Shown in pieces: positions 53,620 through 62,080 of a DNA stretch of 64,000 nt. Origin of the DNA: Bernardetia sp963719525 (GTDB taxonomy: Bacteria; Bacteroidota; Bacteroidia; Cytophagales; Bernardetiaceae); contig CAVRCG010000004.1 in NCBI GenBank assembly GCA_963719525.1, positions 620,001 to 684,000 on the forward strand, read 5' to 3'. The translations under genes were made by a program, and so were the position numbers. Each line of letters begins with the position of its first letter. Position 1 is the first letter of the stretch. The notes under the pieces were generated by a model. The model was not told the origin of the DNA. It searched no databases and was given only the letters and a program-made list of their open reading frames with translations.

Positions 53620-53649
53620 CAAAGGTAACAAGTTATTCATTCTAAACAA
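53620..53649 (-). promoter_or_regulatory. promoter of the DUF2795 gene
   Basis: On the minus strand TTG (53647-53649), exactly 19 bases, TACCTTTG (53620-53627). One of the best consensus matches in the window. Confidence 0.7.
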
Positions 53650-54165
53650 GTTAGTACAACTATTTTTCAGATTAATTTTTGGATTTGTAATTTTACCTTA
53701 ATCCTAATTAATTTTCTACTTTATTATGTTTTGGAGTAAAAAACTAAACCCTATCAAAACCATTTGAGGCATTTTAGAGTGTAACGCAAGCATTTATTTT
53801 TTGTTTTATTTGTCCTATCTACTTTCTGAAAACTTTTGCAAATTCTTCTCCAAAACAGATTCTATTTTTAACAATAAGTTTATCAAATAGTAAAATAAAA
53901 AACTTTTTTATGAGAAATATCTTAATTTTATAACAAAATAATGCAAATACCTGTTTTTTAACTAAATGGATTTGTTGATTAAAACCTTTGAAAATCAGCC
54001 TTATAGACAGTATATAAGAAATTGATAGAAATAAATCAAATTTTTTTAGGAATAAGTTGTTTTTATCGAAAAATAATATTATTTTGGTATATCAAACTAA
54101 AGAATTTTTCAAAATCACATCAACTTTTTTTAAGTTTTAAGATAAAGATTTTCATTTAGTTATTT
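53650..54165. other. long AT-rich gap
   Basis: About 500 bases without a coding frame, rich in T and A runs. Nothing recognised; the right end may hold the promoter of the RNA candidate at 54166-54241. Confidence 0.5.
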
Positions 54166-54241
54166 TCGGAGAGGGGGCTTTCTGACAAAACTAAAATTTT
54201 ACCGTTGCAGTATCGGAATGATCTGCAACGGCTTTTTTTAT
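54166..54241 (+). ncRNA. candidate small RNA ending in a strong terminator
   Basis: A GC-richer island in AT-rich DNA: GGAGAGGGGGCTTTCTGAC from 54168, then the terminator-quality hairpin CCGTTGCAG / CTGCAACGG (54204-54233) with the loop TATCGGAATGAT and seven T. TTATTTTCG just upstream resembles a -7 box. No gene precedes it on this strand for over 2 kb, so the terminator has no other obvious client. Could instead be an attenuator-like leader for ccmC. Confidence 0.4.
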
Positions 54242-54246
54242 GCCCT

Positions 54247-54268
54247 GTAGCACACACTTTAGTGTGTG
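54247..54268 (+). repeat. GTAG-headed mini-hairpin
   Basis: GTAG then CACACACT-TT-AGTGTGTG, perfect arms of 8 bp and the family TT loop. Confidence 0.6.
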
Positions 54269-54315
54269 TTGTATTGAAATTTATAAACTTTTAGTCTTTC
54301 TTTTTTGCTCTATTT

Positions 54316-54346
54316 TTGTTCTTTGATGTTTTGAGTTGTAATTTTG
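54316..54346 (+). promoter_or_regulatory. candidate promoter of the ccm genes
   Basis: TTG (54316-54318), 20-base spacer, TAATTTTG (54339-54346). The two GTAG hairpins lie between it and the ccmC start, in the transcribed leader. Confidence 0.45.
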
Positions 54347-54371
54347 TAGTATAAAATTTTACTTTGCTGTT

Positions 54372-54440
54372 CTCATCTCTGAAAGAGTGAGCTACATTTG
54401 ACACATACATAATACATTCTCACTCTAAAGAGTGAGCTAC
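54372..54440 (-). repeat. two GTAG-headed mini-hairpins in the ccmC leader
   Basis: On the minus strand, GTAG-CTCACTCT-TT-AGAGTGAG (54419-54440, perfect) and GTAG-CTCACTCTTTCAGAGATGAG (54372-54395, imperfect). Same orientation, 24 bases apart. Confidence 0.6.
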
Positions 54441-54457
54441 AGGAGTTACGAAATAAA

Positions 54458-55129
54458 ATGAATTTACTCAAAAAACATTGGTGGAAAATCGCTTGTGTAA
54501 TTATCCTTCTTTATACAATTATTGGAGGACTTTTGGTTCAAGTTCCACGGCTAAATATTCTAAACGAAACGATTAGAAACCTATTCTTTCACGTTCCGAT
54601 GTGGTTTGGAATGGTGCTGATGCTACTTGCTTCTGTTATTTACTCAATAATGTACCTCAAAACTTCTAATCCAAGACACGATGATTGGGCAGTAGAACTA
54701 GCCAATTCTGGAATTGCTTTTGGCGTTTTGGGAATCTTAACAGGAATGTGGTGGGCAAAATATACGTGGGGAAATTTTTGGAGTGGCGACCCAAAACAAA
54801 ATGCTTCTGCAATTGCCTTATTAATCTACTTTGGTTATCTACTTTTGCGTAGCGCATTACCAGACGACGAAAAACGAGGTAGAATAAGTGCAGTTTTTAA
54901 TATTTTTGCTTTTGCTACCTATATTCCCTTGATTTATATTTTGCCCAGAATGGTAAATTCTCTACACCCTGGAGCAGAAGGAAATCCAGCTTTTAGTGCG
55001 TATGATTATGATAATGATTTGAAAAAAGTATTTTATATTTCCATTATTGGTTGGACACTTTTAGGAGTTTGGATTGCTCAACTTCGTGTCAGAATGCGAA
55101 GAATTGAATATAAAACGCTTTTTGATTAA
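54458..55129 (+). CDS. ccmC: cytochrome c maturation protein CcmC (heme handling)
   Basis: A 223-residue inner-membrane protein with six helices. The WWD-type heme motif is seen as GMWWAKYTWGNFWSGDPKQN near residue 93, with His residues at FFHVPMWF (about 45) and NSLHPGAEGN (about 170) as axial ligands. It presents heme to CcmE on the periplasmic face. The order ccmC-ccmD-ccmE with short gaps is the usual Bacteroidota operon. Length matches the family. Confidence 0.9.
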   Translation: MNLLKKHWWKIACVIILLYTIIGGLLVQVPRLNILNETIRNLFFHVPMWFGMVLMLLASVIYSIMYLKTSNPRHDDWAVELANSGIAFGVLGILTGMWWAKYTWGNFWSGDPKQNASAIALLIYFGYLLLRSALPDDEKRGRISAVFNIFAFATYIPLIYILPRMVNSLHPGAEGNPAFSAYDYDNDLKKVFYISIIGWTLLGVWIAQLRVRMRRIEYKTLFD

Positions 55130-55156
55130 ATGCTCCTCTGAACAATTAAATTAAAG

Positions 55157-55356
55157 CCGTTGTTGGCGTTTTAGCGAAGCGACACCGACAACAAAACATT
55201 ACTACAAAAATAAAACATTAAAACAAATGAAAAATATATATTTACTTTTACCAAAACCGTTGTTGGTGTTTTAGCGAAGCGACACCAACAACAAACACTA
55301 TTACAAAAATAAAACATTAAAATAAATGAAAAATATATATCTACTTTTACTTTTTC
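55157..55356 (+). repeat. tandem 100-bp duplication including repeat B and a start codon
   Basis: Two direct copies (55157-55256 and 55257-55356) with period 99-100. Each begins with block B (GTTGTTGG[T/C]G ... TTAGCGAAGCGACACC) and ends with ATGAAAAATATATATTTACT. The second copy supplies the true start of the ccmD-like gene; the first forms a 15-codon abortive frame from 55227. Confidence 0.85.
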
Positions 55357-55622
55357 TATCTTTTGCTTTTACGCCGTTTATAACTGTATTGGCTCAAACT
55401 GAAAAAATTCCTGTTACGCAACGAGATTACGAAAATACAGAGGTTTTGATGGGCGATGTTTTTAGAGAAGACGGCAAAATATATGTCGTTGTAGCTGTTC
55501 TGACTACTATTTTTGCAGGAATTGTAGTTTTCTTAATTGCTACTGAATTAAAACTAAAAAGATTAGAAGATTTAGTTTTTGCTGAAAGACAAACAAAAGA
55601 AAAAACACACAAAATTCTTTAA
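55326..55622 (+). CDS. ccmD: CcmD-family membrane protein
   Basis: A 98-residue protein with a signal-like start (YLLLLFLSFAFTPFITVLAQ), then one membrane helix (YVVVAVLTTIFAGIVVFLIA) and a charged helical tail (LKRLEDLVFAERQTKEKTHK), the layout of the longer Bacteroidota CcmD. It stabilises heme-loaded CcmE and CcmC. The upstream duplication repeats its first codons, but this copy is complete. Confidence 0.78.
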   Translation: MKNIYLLLLFLSFAFTPFITVLAQTEKIPVTQRDYENTEVLMGDVFREDGKIYVVVAVLTTIFAGIVVFLIATELKLKRLEDLVFAERQTKEKTHKIL

Positions 55623-55671
55623 TCTAATTTATTCTAATCTATCATTGATAAAACAATAAAAACAAATAACT

Positions 55672-56103
55672 ATGAAAGTTTCACACATAATTGTACTTAT
55701 TATTATAGCTGTTGGTATCGGAATTTTTGTCAGTTCTAGTGAAAATGCTAGTCAGTACGTAGATTTTGATAAAGCTCTTTCAATTGCAAACGATGGAAAT
55801 GACAACAAAATTCATGTTGTCGGTGAGCTTCCTAGAGATGCAAGTGGCGAAGTGATAGGAATTGAATACAATCCGATGGCAGATGCTAATTTTATGGCGT
55901 TTCAGCTCATCAATGAAAAAGGAAAAAAGCAGCGTGTAATTACAAGCAGTCCTCCCCCTTCTATGACAGATTTCAAACGTTCTGAAAAGGTTGTCGTGAT
56001 TGGAAAGTATGAAATTAGTAATGAAAAAGAGCAGTTTGTAGTAACTGATATTCTTTTGAAATGTCCTTCTAAATATGAAGAAAATACGGTAGCTGTAAAA
56101 TAG
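55672..56103 (+). CDS. ccmE: heme chaperone CcmE, Cys-type
   Basis: A 143-residue periplasmic protein anchored by an N-terminal helix (HIIVLIIIAVGIGIFVSSS). The OB-fold runs from KIHVVGELPRDASGE to VVVIGKYEISNEKEQFVVTD. The heme-binding site near the end is KCPSKYEE: a CxxxY motif in place of the HxxxY of proteobacterial CcmE, as described for other Cys-type CcmE proteins. It carries covalently bound heme to apocytochrome c. A terminator follows. Confidence 0.88.
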   Translation: MKVSHIIVLIIIAVGIGIFVSSSENASQYVDFDKALSIANDGNDNKIHVVGELPRDASGEVIGIEYNPMADANFMAFQLINEKGKKQRVITSSPPPSMTDFKRSEKVVVIGKYEISNEKEQFVVTDILLKCPSKYEENTVAVK

Positions 56104-56184
56104 TATTTATACTCTAAAATTGAATTGAACAGAGTTTTAAGCCTTTTAGTTTAGGTAAAAGTTGAAGAAAGTAATAACAAACGA

Positions 56185-56219
56185 GGCTTTTCATTCTATA
56201 ATGAAAAGCTTTTTTTATT
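56185..56219 (+). terminator. terminator of the ccm operon
   Basis: GGCTTTTCAT / ATGAAAAGC stem with a 7-base loop and seven T. Confidence 0.75.
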
Positions 56220-56299
56220 TGTACTTATAAGACAAAAGTTTACTTTGCTTGCTTGAAGTTTTCCTATTCCAAATGTGTTCAGTCTTTTGCTTATTTTTC

Positions 56300-57025
56300 C
56301 TGTAAATCTAAAAGTTGCTTGACTTTTTTGGCAATTCCTTTCTAACAGTTGCATCTTCAAATATTTCCGAACCTTCTAGATTTATAAGTTCTGACAACTA
56401 CGGACAAATCAAAAAACTGGTAACATGAAGCGTAAATAGCGTTTATCAGCAGAATAAAATTTGGTTTTGAAACGTAAAAAACATTATTCAAATACTTTTT
56501 CACTCAAAAACAGAATTTTATTTTTTTAAAACATTGGTCGTAAATGTTTTATAATCAACAAGTTACAATTTACTCCGTAGTTATCAGTAAGTTGTAAAAT
56601 ATAATATTATCAGAAATTAGGTTTCTTAGAGAAGTTCCATATCCTGCTTTCAAGAAAGAATTTGAAATAATAAAAATCAAAACTTCTTTAAAATTTGATA
56701 AAGAAATAGCTTTTTCATCTATATATACTCCAAACAAATTATTTTCTACTATTTCACTTTCAATAGCCAAAGAATTAGGAAATTCTTTTTGATTTAATTC
56801 TACTAAATAATCAAAACATTCCATCAAAAAAATCCCTGCTCCACAAGAAGGATCAAGAATTCTTACATTTTTCAACTTACCTTTATTCGTTTCATTCTCT
56901 TCTAACCAATAATCTATACTTTTTCTGCTCATATATCTGGCTATTTCCTTTTGTGTGTAGAAAACACCTTTTTGTTTGCGAACCGTTTTTTGTAAAGATT
57001 TTTTGTGATTTTTAGAATTTGACAT
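56300..57025 (-). pseudogene. mosaic methylase relic
   Basis: Third copy in the restriction-modification array. From ATG 57025 it is nearly identical to the first 100 residues of the gene at 57037-58812 (KGVFYTQKEIARYMSRKSID, ILDPSCGAGIFL), then switches at EKAIS to the middle of the big 58824-62075 gene (SNSFLKAGYGTSLRNLIS ... LINLEGSEIFEDATV). Near 56300-56345 it turns back to a piece of the C-terminal part (KKVKQLL in the intact gene). The second portion is split by the inverted-repeat element at 56391-56587, whose sequence supplies the premature stop (56570). A truncated 151-residue protein without NPPY could only be inactive. Confidence 0.75.
56391..56587. mobile_element. MITE insertion, 197 bp, with target duplication
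   Basis: Terminal inverted repeats CTGACAACTACGGA (56391-56404) and TCCGTAGTTATCAG (56574-56587), 13 of 14 bases matching, flanked by exact TAAGTT on both sides (56385-56390, 56588-56593). Removing it and one TAAGTT restores the methylase sequence found uninterrupted at about 60030-60055. No coding capacity. Confidence 0.88.
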
Positions 57026-57036
57026 ATACTTTTTTA

Positions 57037-58812
57037 TTACTTCAAACTCTCAAAAATAAGTCGTTTTTCTTCTTCTGTAATTTTATAAAATTCAAAAATT
57101 AAATTATCTATTTCTGTATCTAATTTATAAAATTTTCTTTGTAATGATAATGAGGTTTTTTTCTCTTCTTCAAAAATAGAGAGCCATTTTTTCTTTTCTT
57201 TGAAATCAAGCGTATTAGTTTTGTCAATTTGAGTTACAAAATCTTTCCATTCTAAGTTAGACCAATTCTTTAGTTTTTTGCTCGTTTTTTCTTTGTCAAA
57301 TTCTGCTTTCAAAATCTGTATAAAATCTCTATTTTGATTATCTAATTTCTCTTCTAAACTCAAAAGCTGCTTGACTTTTTTGGTAATTTCTTTTTGCTTT
57401 TCTAAGGAAGCAATGGGAATAGGAAATGATTTTAACTGTTCGATACGCAAATAAGGGAATAATTTTTCATCGCTATTCAATTTTTTCTCACAATAGAAAC
57501 GAATAAAAGTAGAGTTTAGAATGGCTAACAAAAACAATTTATCAAAATTAGTTTTTCCTTTTTCGTCATGTTTTAAAATTAAATTATAAACTGTATTTAG
57601 GTTATTCAAAAATGGTTCTCCTTCATTTATCAAAGTTGCAATAGGAAATTTTGCCACTCTACGCATAATCAAACGAGAATAATCGGTATATTCTTTTGAT
57701 AGATTTTTTAAATAGGGAATCAAACTTTTTTCATCAACGTAGAAAATAAACTCTTTATCAAAACTATATTTTCCGATGGCATTTCCTGCGAATATTCCTA
57801 CTCTGTTTAAACTAAATTGATGCGTTTTCTCTAACGTACTTTTTCCTAACTCTAATCCTCGTGCTATTTCTGTTACGTTTTCTAATTCTGTAAATTCTTG
57901 ATTTTCCTTTGTAAAACGTTTGAAAATCTGTACAATTTCTTGAGGTTGTAAGACAATCGAAACGCCATTTTTATAACTTTCTAAATGAGGAGTCTGGAAA
58001 GATTGAGAACCTATTTTGGCTTTAAATGTAGATTTAGAAACTCCTTTTTTGAGTAAAAAAATTACACTTTCTACTTCTGCATCTTCGAAAACTTTCTCTT
58101 CTAACAAATTAATTTCCTTTATTTCATTCTCAAACATCAAACTTCGAATAGGACTAAAAGTAGAGTTTGTAATCAATGGACGAGGAACAATAAAAGAAAG
58201 AACACCCTTTTCTTTGAGTAATTCAAGACCACGTTCTATAAAAAGAGTATATAAATCGAAATTATTTTTTTGTTTGAAATGAAGATTAAAATATTCTTTC
58301 TCACTTGTTTTAATCATTCGAATATCAACATAAGGAGGATTTCCAACAATAATATCAAATTGATGATTAAATTCTGCATTCCAATCAAAAGCAAAATCGG
58401 AAAGTGTTTTGTCTGAAATTAGAGAATTTCCGTGTTTAATATTTTTACAAAAATGATTCGTTTTTTGATAAAATTCGTCTTGTAAAATGGATAACGCTTT
58501 TTCATCTATATCTACTCCAAACAAATTATTTTCTACTATTTCACTTTCAATAGCCAAAGAATTAGGAAATTCTTTTTGATTCAATTCTACTAAATAATCA
58601 AAACATTCCATCAAAAAAACCCCTGCTCCACAAGAAGGATCAAGAATTTTGACATTTTTCAACTTACCTTTATTCGTTTCATTCTCTTCTAACCAATAAT
58701 CTATACTTTTTCTGCTCATATATTTGGCTATTTCCTTTTGTGTATAGAAAACGCCTTTTTGTTTGCGAACCGTTTTTTGTAAAGATTTTTCGTGATTTTT
58801 AGAATTTGACAT
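57037..58812 (-). CDS. N6-adenine DNA methylase-specificity protein (Eco57I-like, nuclease-less)
   Basis: A 591-residue protein. The SAM motif I ILDPSCGAGVFLMECFDYL is near residue 52 and the catalytic NPPY in DIIVGNPPYVDIRMIK near residue 160; the second half is a target-recognition region ending in FPIPIASLEKQKEITKKVKQ coiled-coil. Compared with the neighbouring full enzyme it lacks the about 400-residue nuclease and helical N-terminus. It starts 11 bases after the stop of that gene. It would methylate adenine in a different sequence, given unlike recognition regions. The segment around NPPY is identical at DNA level with the neighbour, pointing to recombination. Confidence 0.85.
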   Translation of the reverse strand: MSNSKNHEKSLQKTVRKQKGVFYTQKEIAKYMSRKSIDYWLEENETNKGKLKNVKILDPSCGAGVFLMECFDYLVELNQKEFPNSLAIESEIVENNLFGVDIDEKALSILQDEFYQKTNHFCKNIKHGNSLISDKTLSDFAFDWNAEFNHQFDIIVGNPPYVDIRMIKTSEKEYFNLHFKQKNNFDLYTLFIERGLELLKEKGVLSFIVPRPLITNSTFSPIRSLMFENEIKEINLLEEKVFEDAEVESVIFLLKKGVSKSTFKAKIGSQSFQTPHLESYKNGVSIVLQPQEIVQIFKRFTKENQEFTELENVTEIARGLELGKSTLEKTHQFSLNRVGIFAGNAIGKYSFDKEFIFYVDEKSLIPYLKNLSKEYTDYSRLIMRRVAKFPIATLINEGEPFLNNLNTVYNLILKHDEKGKTNFDKLFLLAILNSTFIRFYCEKKLNSDEKLFPYLRIEQLKSFPIPIASLEKQKEITKKVKQLLSLEEKLDNQNRDFIQILKAEFDKEKTSKKLKNWSNLEWKDFVTQIDKTNTLDFKEKKKWLSIFEEEKKTSLSLQRKFYKLDTEIDNLIFEFYKITEEEKRLIFESLK

Positions 58813-58823
58813 ATACTTTTTTA

Positions 58824-61800
58824 TTACTTCAAACTCTCAAAAATAAGTTGTTTTTCTTCTGGATTTATGTTGTACAAATCAAAGATTAAATTGTCTATTT
58901 CGCTGTCTATTTGATTCGATTTCTTGTACAAAGCAGAAATTGATTTTTTCTCTTCTTCAAAAAACTGTTGCCATTCTTTCTTAACTTTTAGAGTCAAATT
59001 TTCCTTTTTATCAATTTCTTTTAAAAACTGTTTTGCTTTCAAGTCAAACCATTTATCTAATTTTCTATTGATTTTTAACTCTTCAAAATCAGTTTCGATA
59101 AGTTTTATAAAACTAGTATTTTGCTTTTCGATTTGCGCTTGAACTTCTAAAAAGTGATTTACTTTTTGAGTTATGATTTGCTGATTTTTTAAGGAAACAA
59201 AAGGAATTGGAAACGATTTTACATATTGATTTATCCACCGACTTGTACCTGCGCCACTTGTATTAGCAATAGATTTTAGATAAAATTGAATGAGTTTTGA
59301 ATTAAGGATAGCCAAAATATAATTGCTTTCAAATTCTTTTGGAGGAATAAGAAAGTAAGCAGAATTAAGCAAATAAATTTCTTCTTTACACAACGCAAAA
59401 CGCCCTTTGTCGCTCAATTCTATCCAAATTATTTTTTCTTCTTTAAAATCTTCTAAGAATGAAGTCGCACGTAAATTTGTCCAATGTTTGCCTTTTGCAC
59501 CTCTATTTTTGAAGTTTTCTCCAAAACTATCTAAGTAATTATAGACATCTGGATAATCCGTTTTTACATCAATTTCATTAGGAGTAAGTAATAAAAATAA
59601 GTCTGCAAACTGATAGGAATATCTATTTATGTCCCTTCCACGCAAAACAGGCTTTATAATTTCGTCATTTTTGAAGTTTTTGTTTACAAATTCTTGTCGC
59701 TTTTCTTCATCAATTATAAAAACATCATTTGCCCCTGTTGCTACTCCCAAACGAATTTTTGTATTATATTCTTCTATTGTTTTATGATTTGACTTTATTT
59801 TGGCTAAAAGTTCAATTTCTTTAGCCGATTTTAATGTCCAAAAATTGGTTTGTGTAGAAGGATAATAAAACTGATTCTGTTTGACAAAATCTTCAAAAGA
59901 AATATGATTATTTATAGAATAATAATGATTCAAAACCTTAATTTCGTTTGGCTTTTTTCCAGTTTTGTCTTTTGAAAGTAAAATAATCGGACTTACAGTT
60001 GCATCTTCAAATATTTTCGAACCTTCTAGATTTATAAGTTGTAAAATATAATGTTTTTCAGAAATCAGGTTTCTTAGAGAAGTTCCATATTCTGCTTTCA
60101 AAAAAGAGTTTGAAGTAATAAAACTCAAAATTCCTTTCGGATTTAATAGAGAAATAGCTTTTTCATAAAACAGAATATACAAATCTCCAAAAGCTTCAAA
60201 AGTAGTGTAGTTTTTTTGAAGATAAGATTTATTTTCAATTCGCTCGTGGCTCACATAAGGAGGATTTCCAACAATAATATCAAATTGATGATTAAATTCT
60301 GCATTCCAATCAAAAGCAAAATCGGAAAGTGTTTTGTCTGAAATTAGAGAATTTCCTCTTTTTATGGTAGGCGAAAGGTCGGCTAAGGTTTCTTTTTTGG
60401 AAGCCGTTTTGAGCCATAAAGCAAGGCGAGTAATCTCAACACTCTCAAAATTCAAATCTACACCAAAAAGATTATTTACAACAATATGTTTTTTGATTTT
60501 GGCTTCCGAAAAATCTTCTGACAAAACCACTAAATCAAGTCCAGAACCTGTTTTTTGGTTTTTAGTAGTATCGTTTGAATTATCAAATTCCTCATATTTT
60601 TTTAGTTCTTTTATAATTACTTGCCATTCCGTCCATAGAAAATCAAAAACTTGCACCAAAAAAGCTCCCGAACCACAGGAAGGATCAAGAATTTTGACAT
60701 TCTCTAAAACGCTTTTATAATCTACCCAAAACTGTTTTTCTTCTGTTGAGTACTCATTTTTTTCTACTAACTCTTCCTTCTTTTCCTCCAACCAAACACC
60801 AACAGATTCTTTTATCATGTACTGCGTAATGTATTCTGGCGTATAAAAAATTCCGTGCGTTTTGCGCTGTGAAAGCTGTTTTTCGTCTAATTTTACATTT
60901 CCTGTTTTAGCAATTTGTTCTTTGAGTTGCTCAACATCGGAAAGTGATTGTTTGAAAATATGACCCAAAATATTTACGTTTAGGTCGCTTTGATAATCGT
61001 ATTTTGTAAGCTGAAAAAGCTGATTGATAGCATTATTTTTTACTTGCAGCGTTTTCAACTCTTCTTTTTCTTTGAAAAGTCCACCATTAAAAGCAGGAAC
61101 ACGACCATTAAAACCCTTATCCATGGCATCAAAAAAGTCTAATAGTTCGTGCCAAAATTTCTCCTCTTTTCGGTCGTATAATTCCTTTACACTTTTTTGT
61201 AATTTATCAAGAATGAAAATAGAAACTAATTCTAAATCTTTGATAAAACAAACAAAAACAAGTCTGTCGATGACAAGCTGCGTATAAGAAAGCAAATCAA
61301 AGGGATTTTTTTCTGGATTATTTTCGATTAAATGCTGAACTAAAGAAACTCTAATCTGACTGTAATGAGCATAATATTCTTTTGTTATGTGTGCTTCCTT
61401 CTCTAATTTGTTTTGATAAAGATGCAGCGTAGGCGAAACAGCATTTTGTTTGAACAACCGTTCTTTAGAAAGTAAAAAGTAAAACCATCTAAAATTCTCG
61501 TCCTTGTCTAATTCTAAAATATCAAATTGTTCATATCGACTTTGGTCATTTGCAGCATACAAACGAATTTCCAAAAAATTAGAAACCAACACCCATTTAC
61601 AGTTCCCTCCCTGTTTGCTGACATAAGAAAAAGCCTGTGCGACAGCCGAACCTTTGAAATCTTTGCGATATTGAGGTTTGTCAAGGTTATAATTTGCAGA
61701 TTTGAGTTCGATAATGGCTCGTACATCTTTCTTTTGAATTTGTTCTTTTTCGTTTTCTATATTTTCTGTATCACTATTTATAGAAAAATAACCCAAAGCA

Positions 61801-62075
61801 CCATCTACTTTTGTTTGGTCGGTCTTGCTTTTAAGTTCTTTTTCTAGCGACCAGTTTTGAGGATTCTGATAATCGTATTCTAAAATTTGTCCAAAAAATA
61901 GATTTAAAAAATCTGCTTGCAGACTTTCTTCTTTTGTGTTTTTAATTTTTTTACTAAAAATAGCCTTCTGAAAATCACGAATTGCCTTTACTTTTTCAGC
62001 ATACTTTGGGATTTCGGAAGGAAGAAAATTGAGTAACTTTTCTTTGATTTCTTTTTTAGAAAAAATAGGATACAT
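58824..62075 (-). CDS. type IIG restriction-modification enzyme (nuclease-methylase-specificity)
   Basis: A 1083-residue single-chain enzyme. Residues 1-190: PD-(D/E)XK nuclease with KVDGALGYF (Asp) and VRAIIELKSANYNL (ExK). Helical connector to about 410, then the methylase: GIFYTPEYITQYMI, motif I VKILDPSCGSGAFLVQVFDF near 470, catalytic NPPY in DIIVGNPPYVSHERIEN near 605. The C-terminal third is the recognition domain ending in SFPIPFVSLKNQQIITQKVN. Such proteins modify adenine and cut unmodified phage DNA at a fixed distance. Starting at ATG 62075 rather than TTG 62084 is preferred. Complete and apparently functional. Confidence 0.87.
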   Translation of the reverse strand: MYPIFSKKEIKEKLLNFLPSEIPKYAEKVKAIRDFQKAIFSKKIKNTKEESLQADFLNLFFGQILEYDYQNPQNWSLEKELKSKTDQTKVDGALGYFSINSDTENIENEKEQIQKKDVRAIIELKSANYNLDKPQYRKDFKGSAVAQAFSYVSKQGGNCKWVLVSNFLEIRLYAANDQSRYEQFDILELDKDENFRWFYFLLSKERLFKQNAVSPTLHLYQNKLEKEAHITKEYYAHYSQIRVSLVQHLIENNPEKNPFDLLSYTQLVIDRLVFVCFIKDLELVSIFILDKLQKSVKELYDRKEEKFWHELLDFFDAMDKGFNGRVPAFNGGLFKEKEELKTLQVKNNAINQLFQLTKYDYQSDLNVNILGHIFKQSLSDVEQLKEQIAKTGNVKLDEKQLSQRKTHGIFYTPEYITQYMIKESVGVWLEEKKEELVEKNEYSTEEKQFWVDYKSVLENVKILDPSCGSGAFLVQVFDFLWTEWQVIIKELKKYEEFDNSNDTTKNQKTGSGLDLVVLSEDFSEAKIKKHIVVNNLFGVDLNFESVEITRLALWLKTASKKETLADLSPTIKRGNSLISDKTLSDFAFDWNAEFNHQFDIIVGNPPYVSHERIENKSYLQKNYTTFEAFGDLYILFYEKAISLLNPKGILSFITSNSFLKAEYGTSLRNLISEKHYILQLINLEGSKIFEDATVSPIILLSKDKTGKKPNEIKVLNHYYSINNHISFEDFVKQNQFYYPSTQTNFWTLKSAKEIELLAKIKSNHKTIEEYNTKIRLGVATGANDVFIIDEEKRQEFVNKNFKNDEIIKPVLRGRDINRYSYQFADLFLLLTPNEIDVKTDYPDVYNYLDSFGENFKNRGAKGKHWTNLRATSFLEDFKEEKIIWIELSDKGRFALCKEEIYLLNSAYFLIPPKEFESNYILAILNSKLIQFYLKSIANTSGAGTSRWINQYVKSFPIPFVSLKNQQIITQKVNHFLEVQAQIEKQNTSFIKLIETDFEELKINRKLDKWFDLKAKQFLKEIDKKENLTLKVKKEWQQFFEEEKKSISALYKKSNQIDSEIDNLIFDLYNINPEEKQLIFESLK

Positions 62076-62080
62076 GTTGT

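Noticed and set aside
54204..54241. Signal recognition particle (4.5S) RNA because of a GGAA loop
   Set aside because: The stem lacks the conserved asymmetric A-rich internal loop of domain IV, and the arm is too short; only the loop matches.
56570..57025. An independent small DNA methylase
   Set aside because: It is a mosaic of the two neighbours, lacks NPPY and stops inside an inserted element, so it is a relic.
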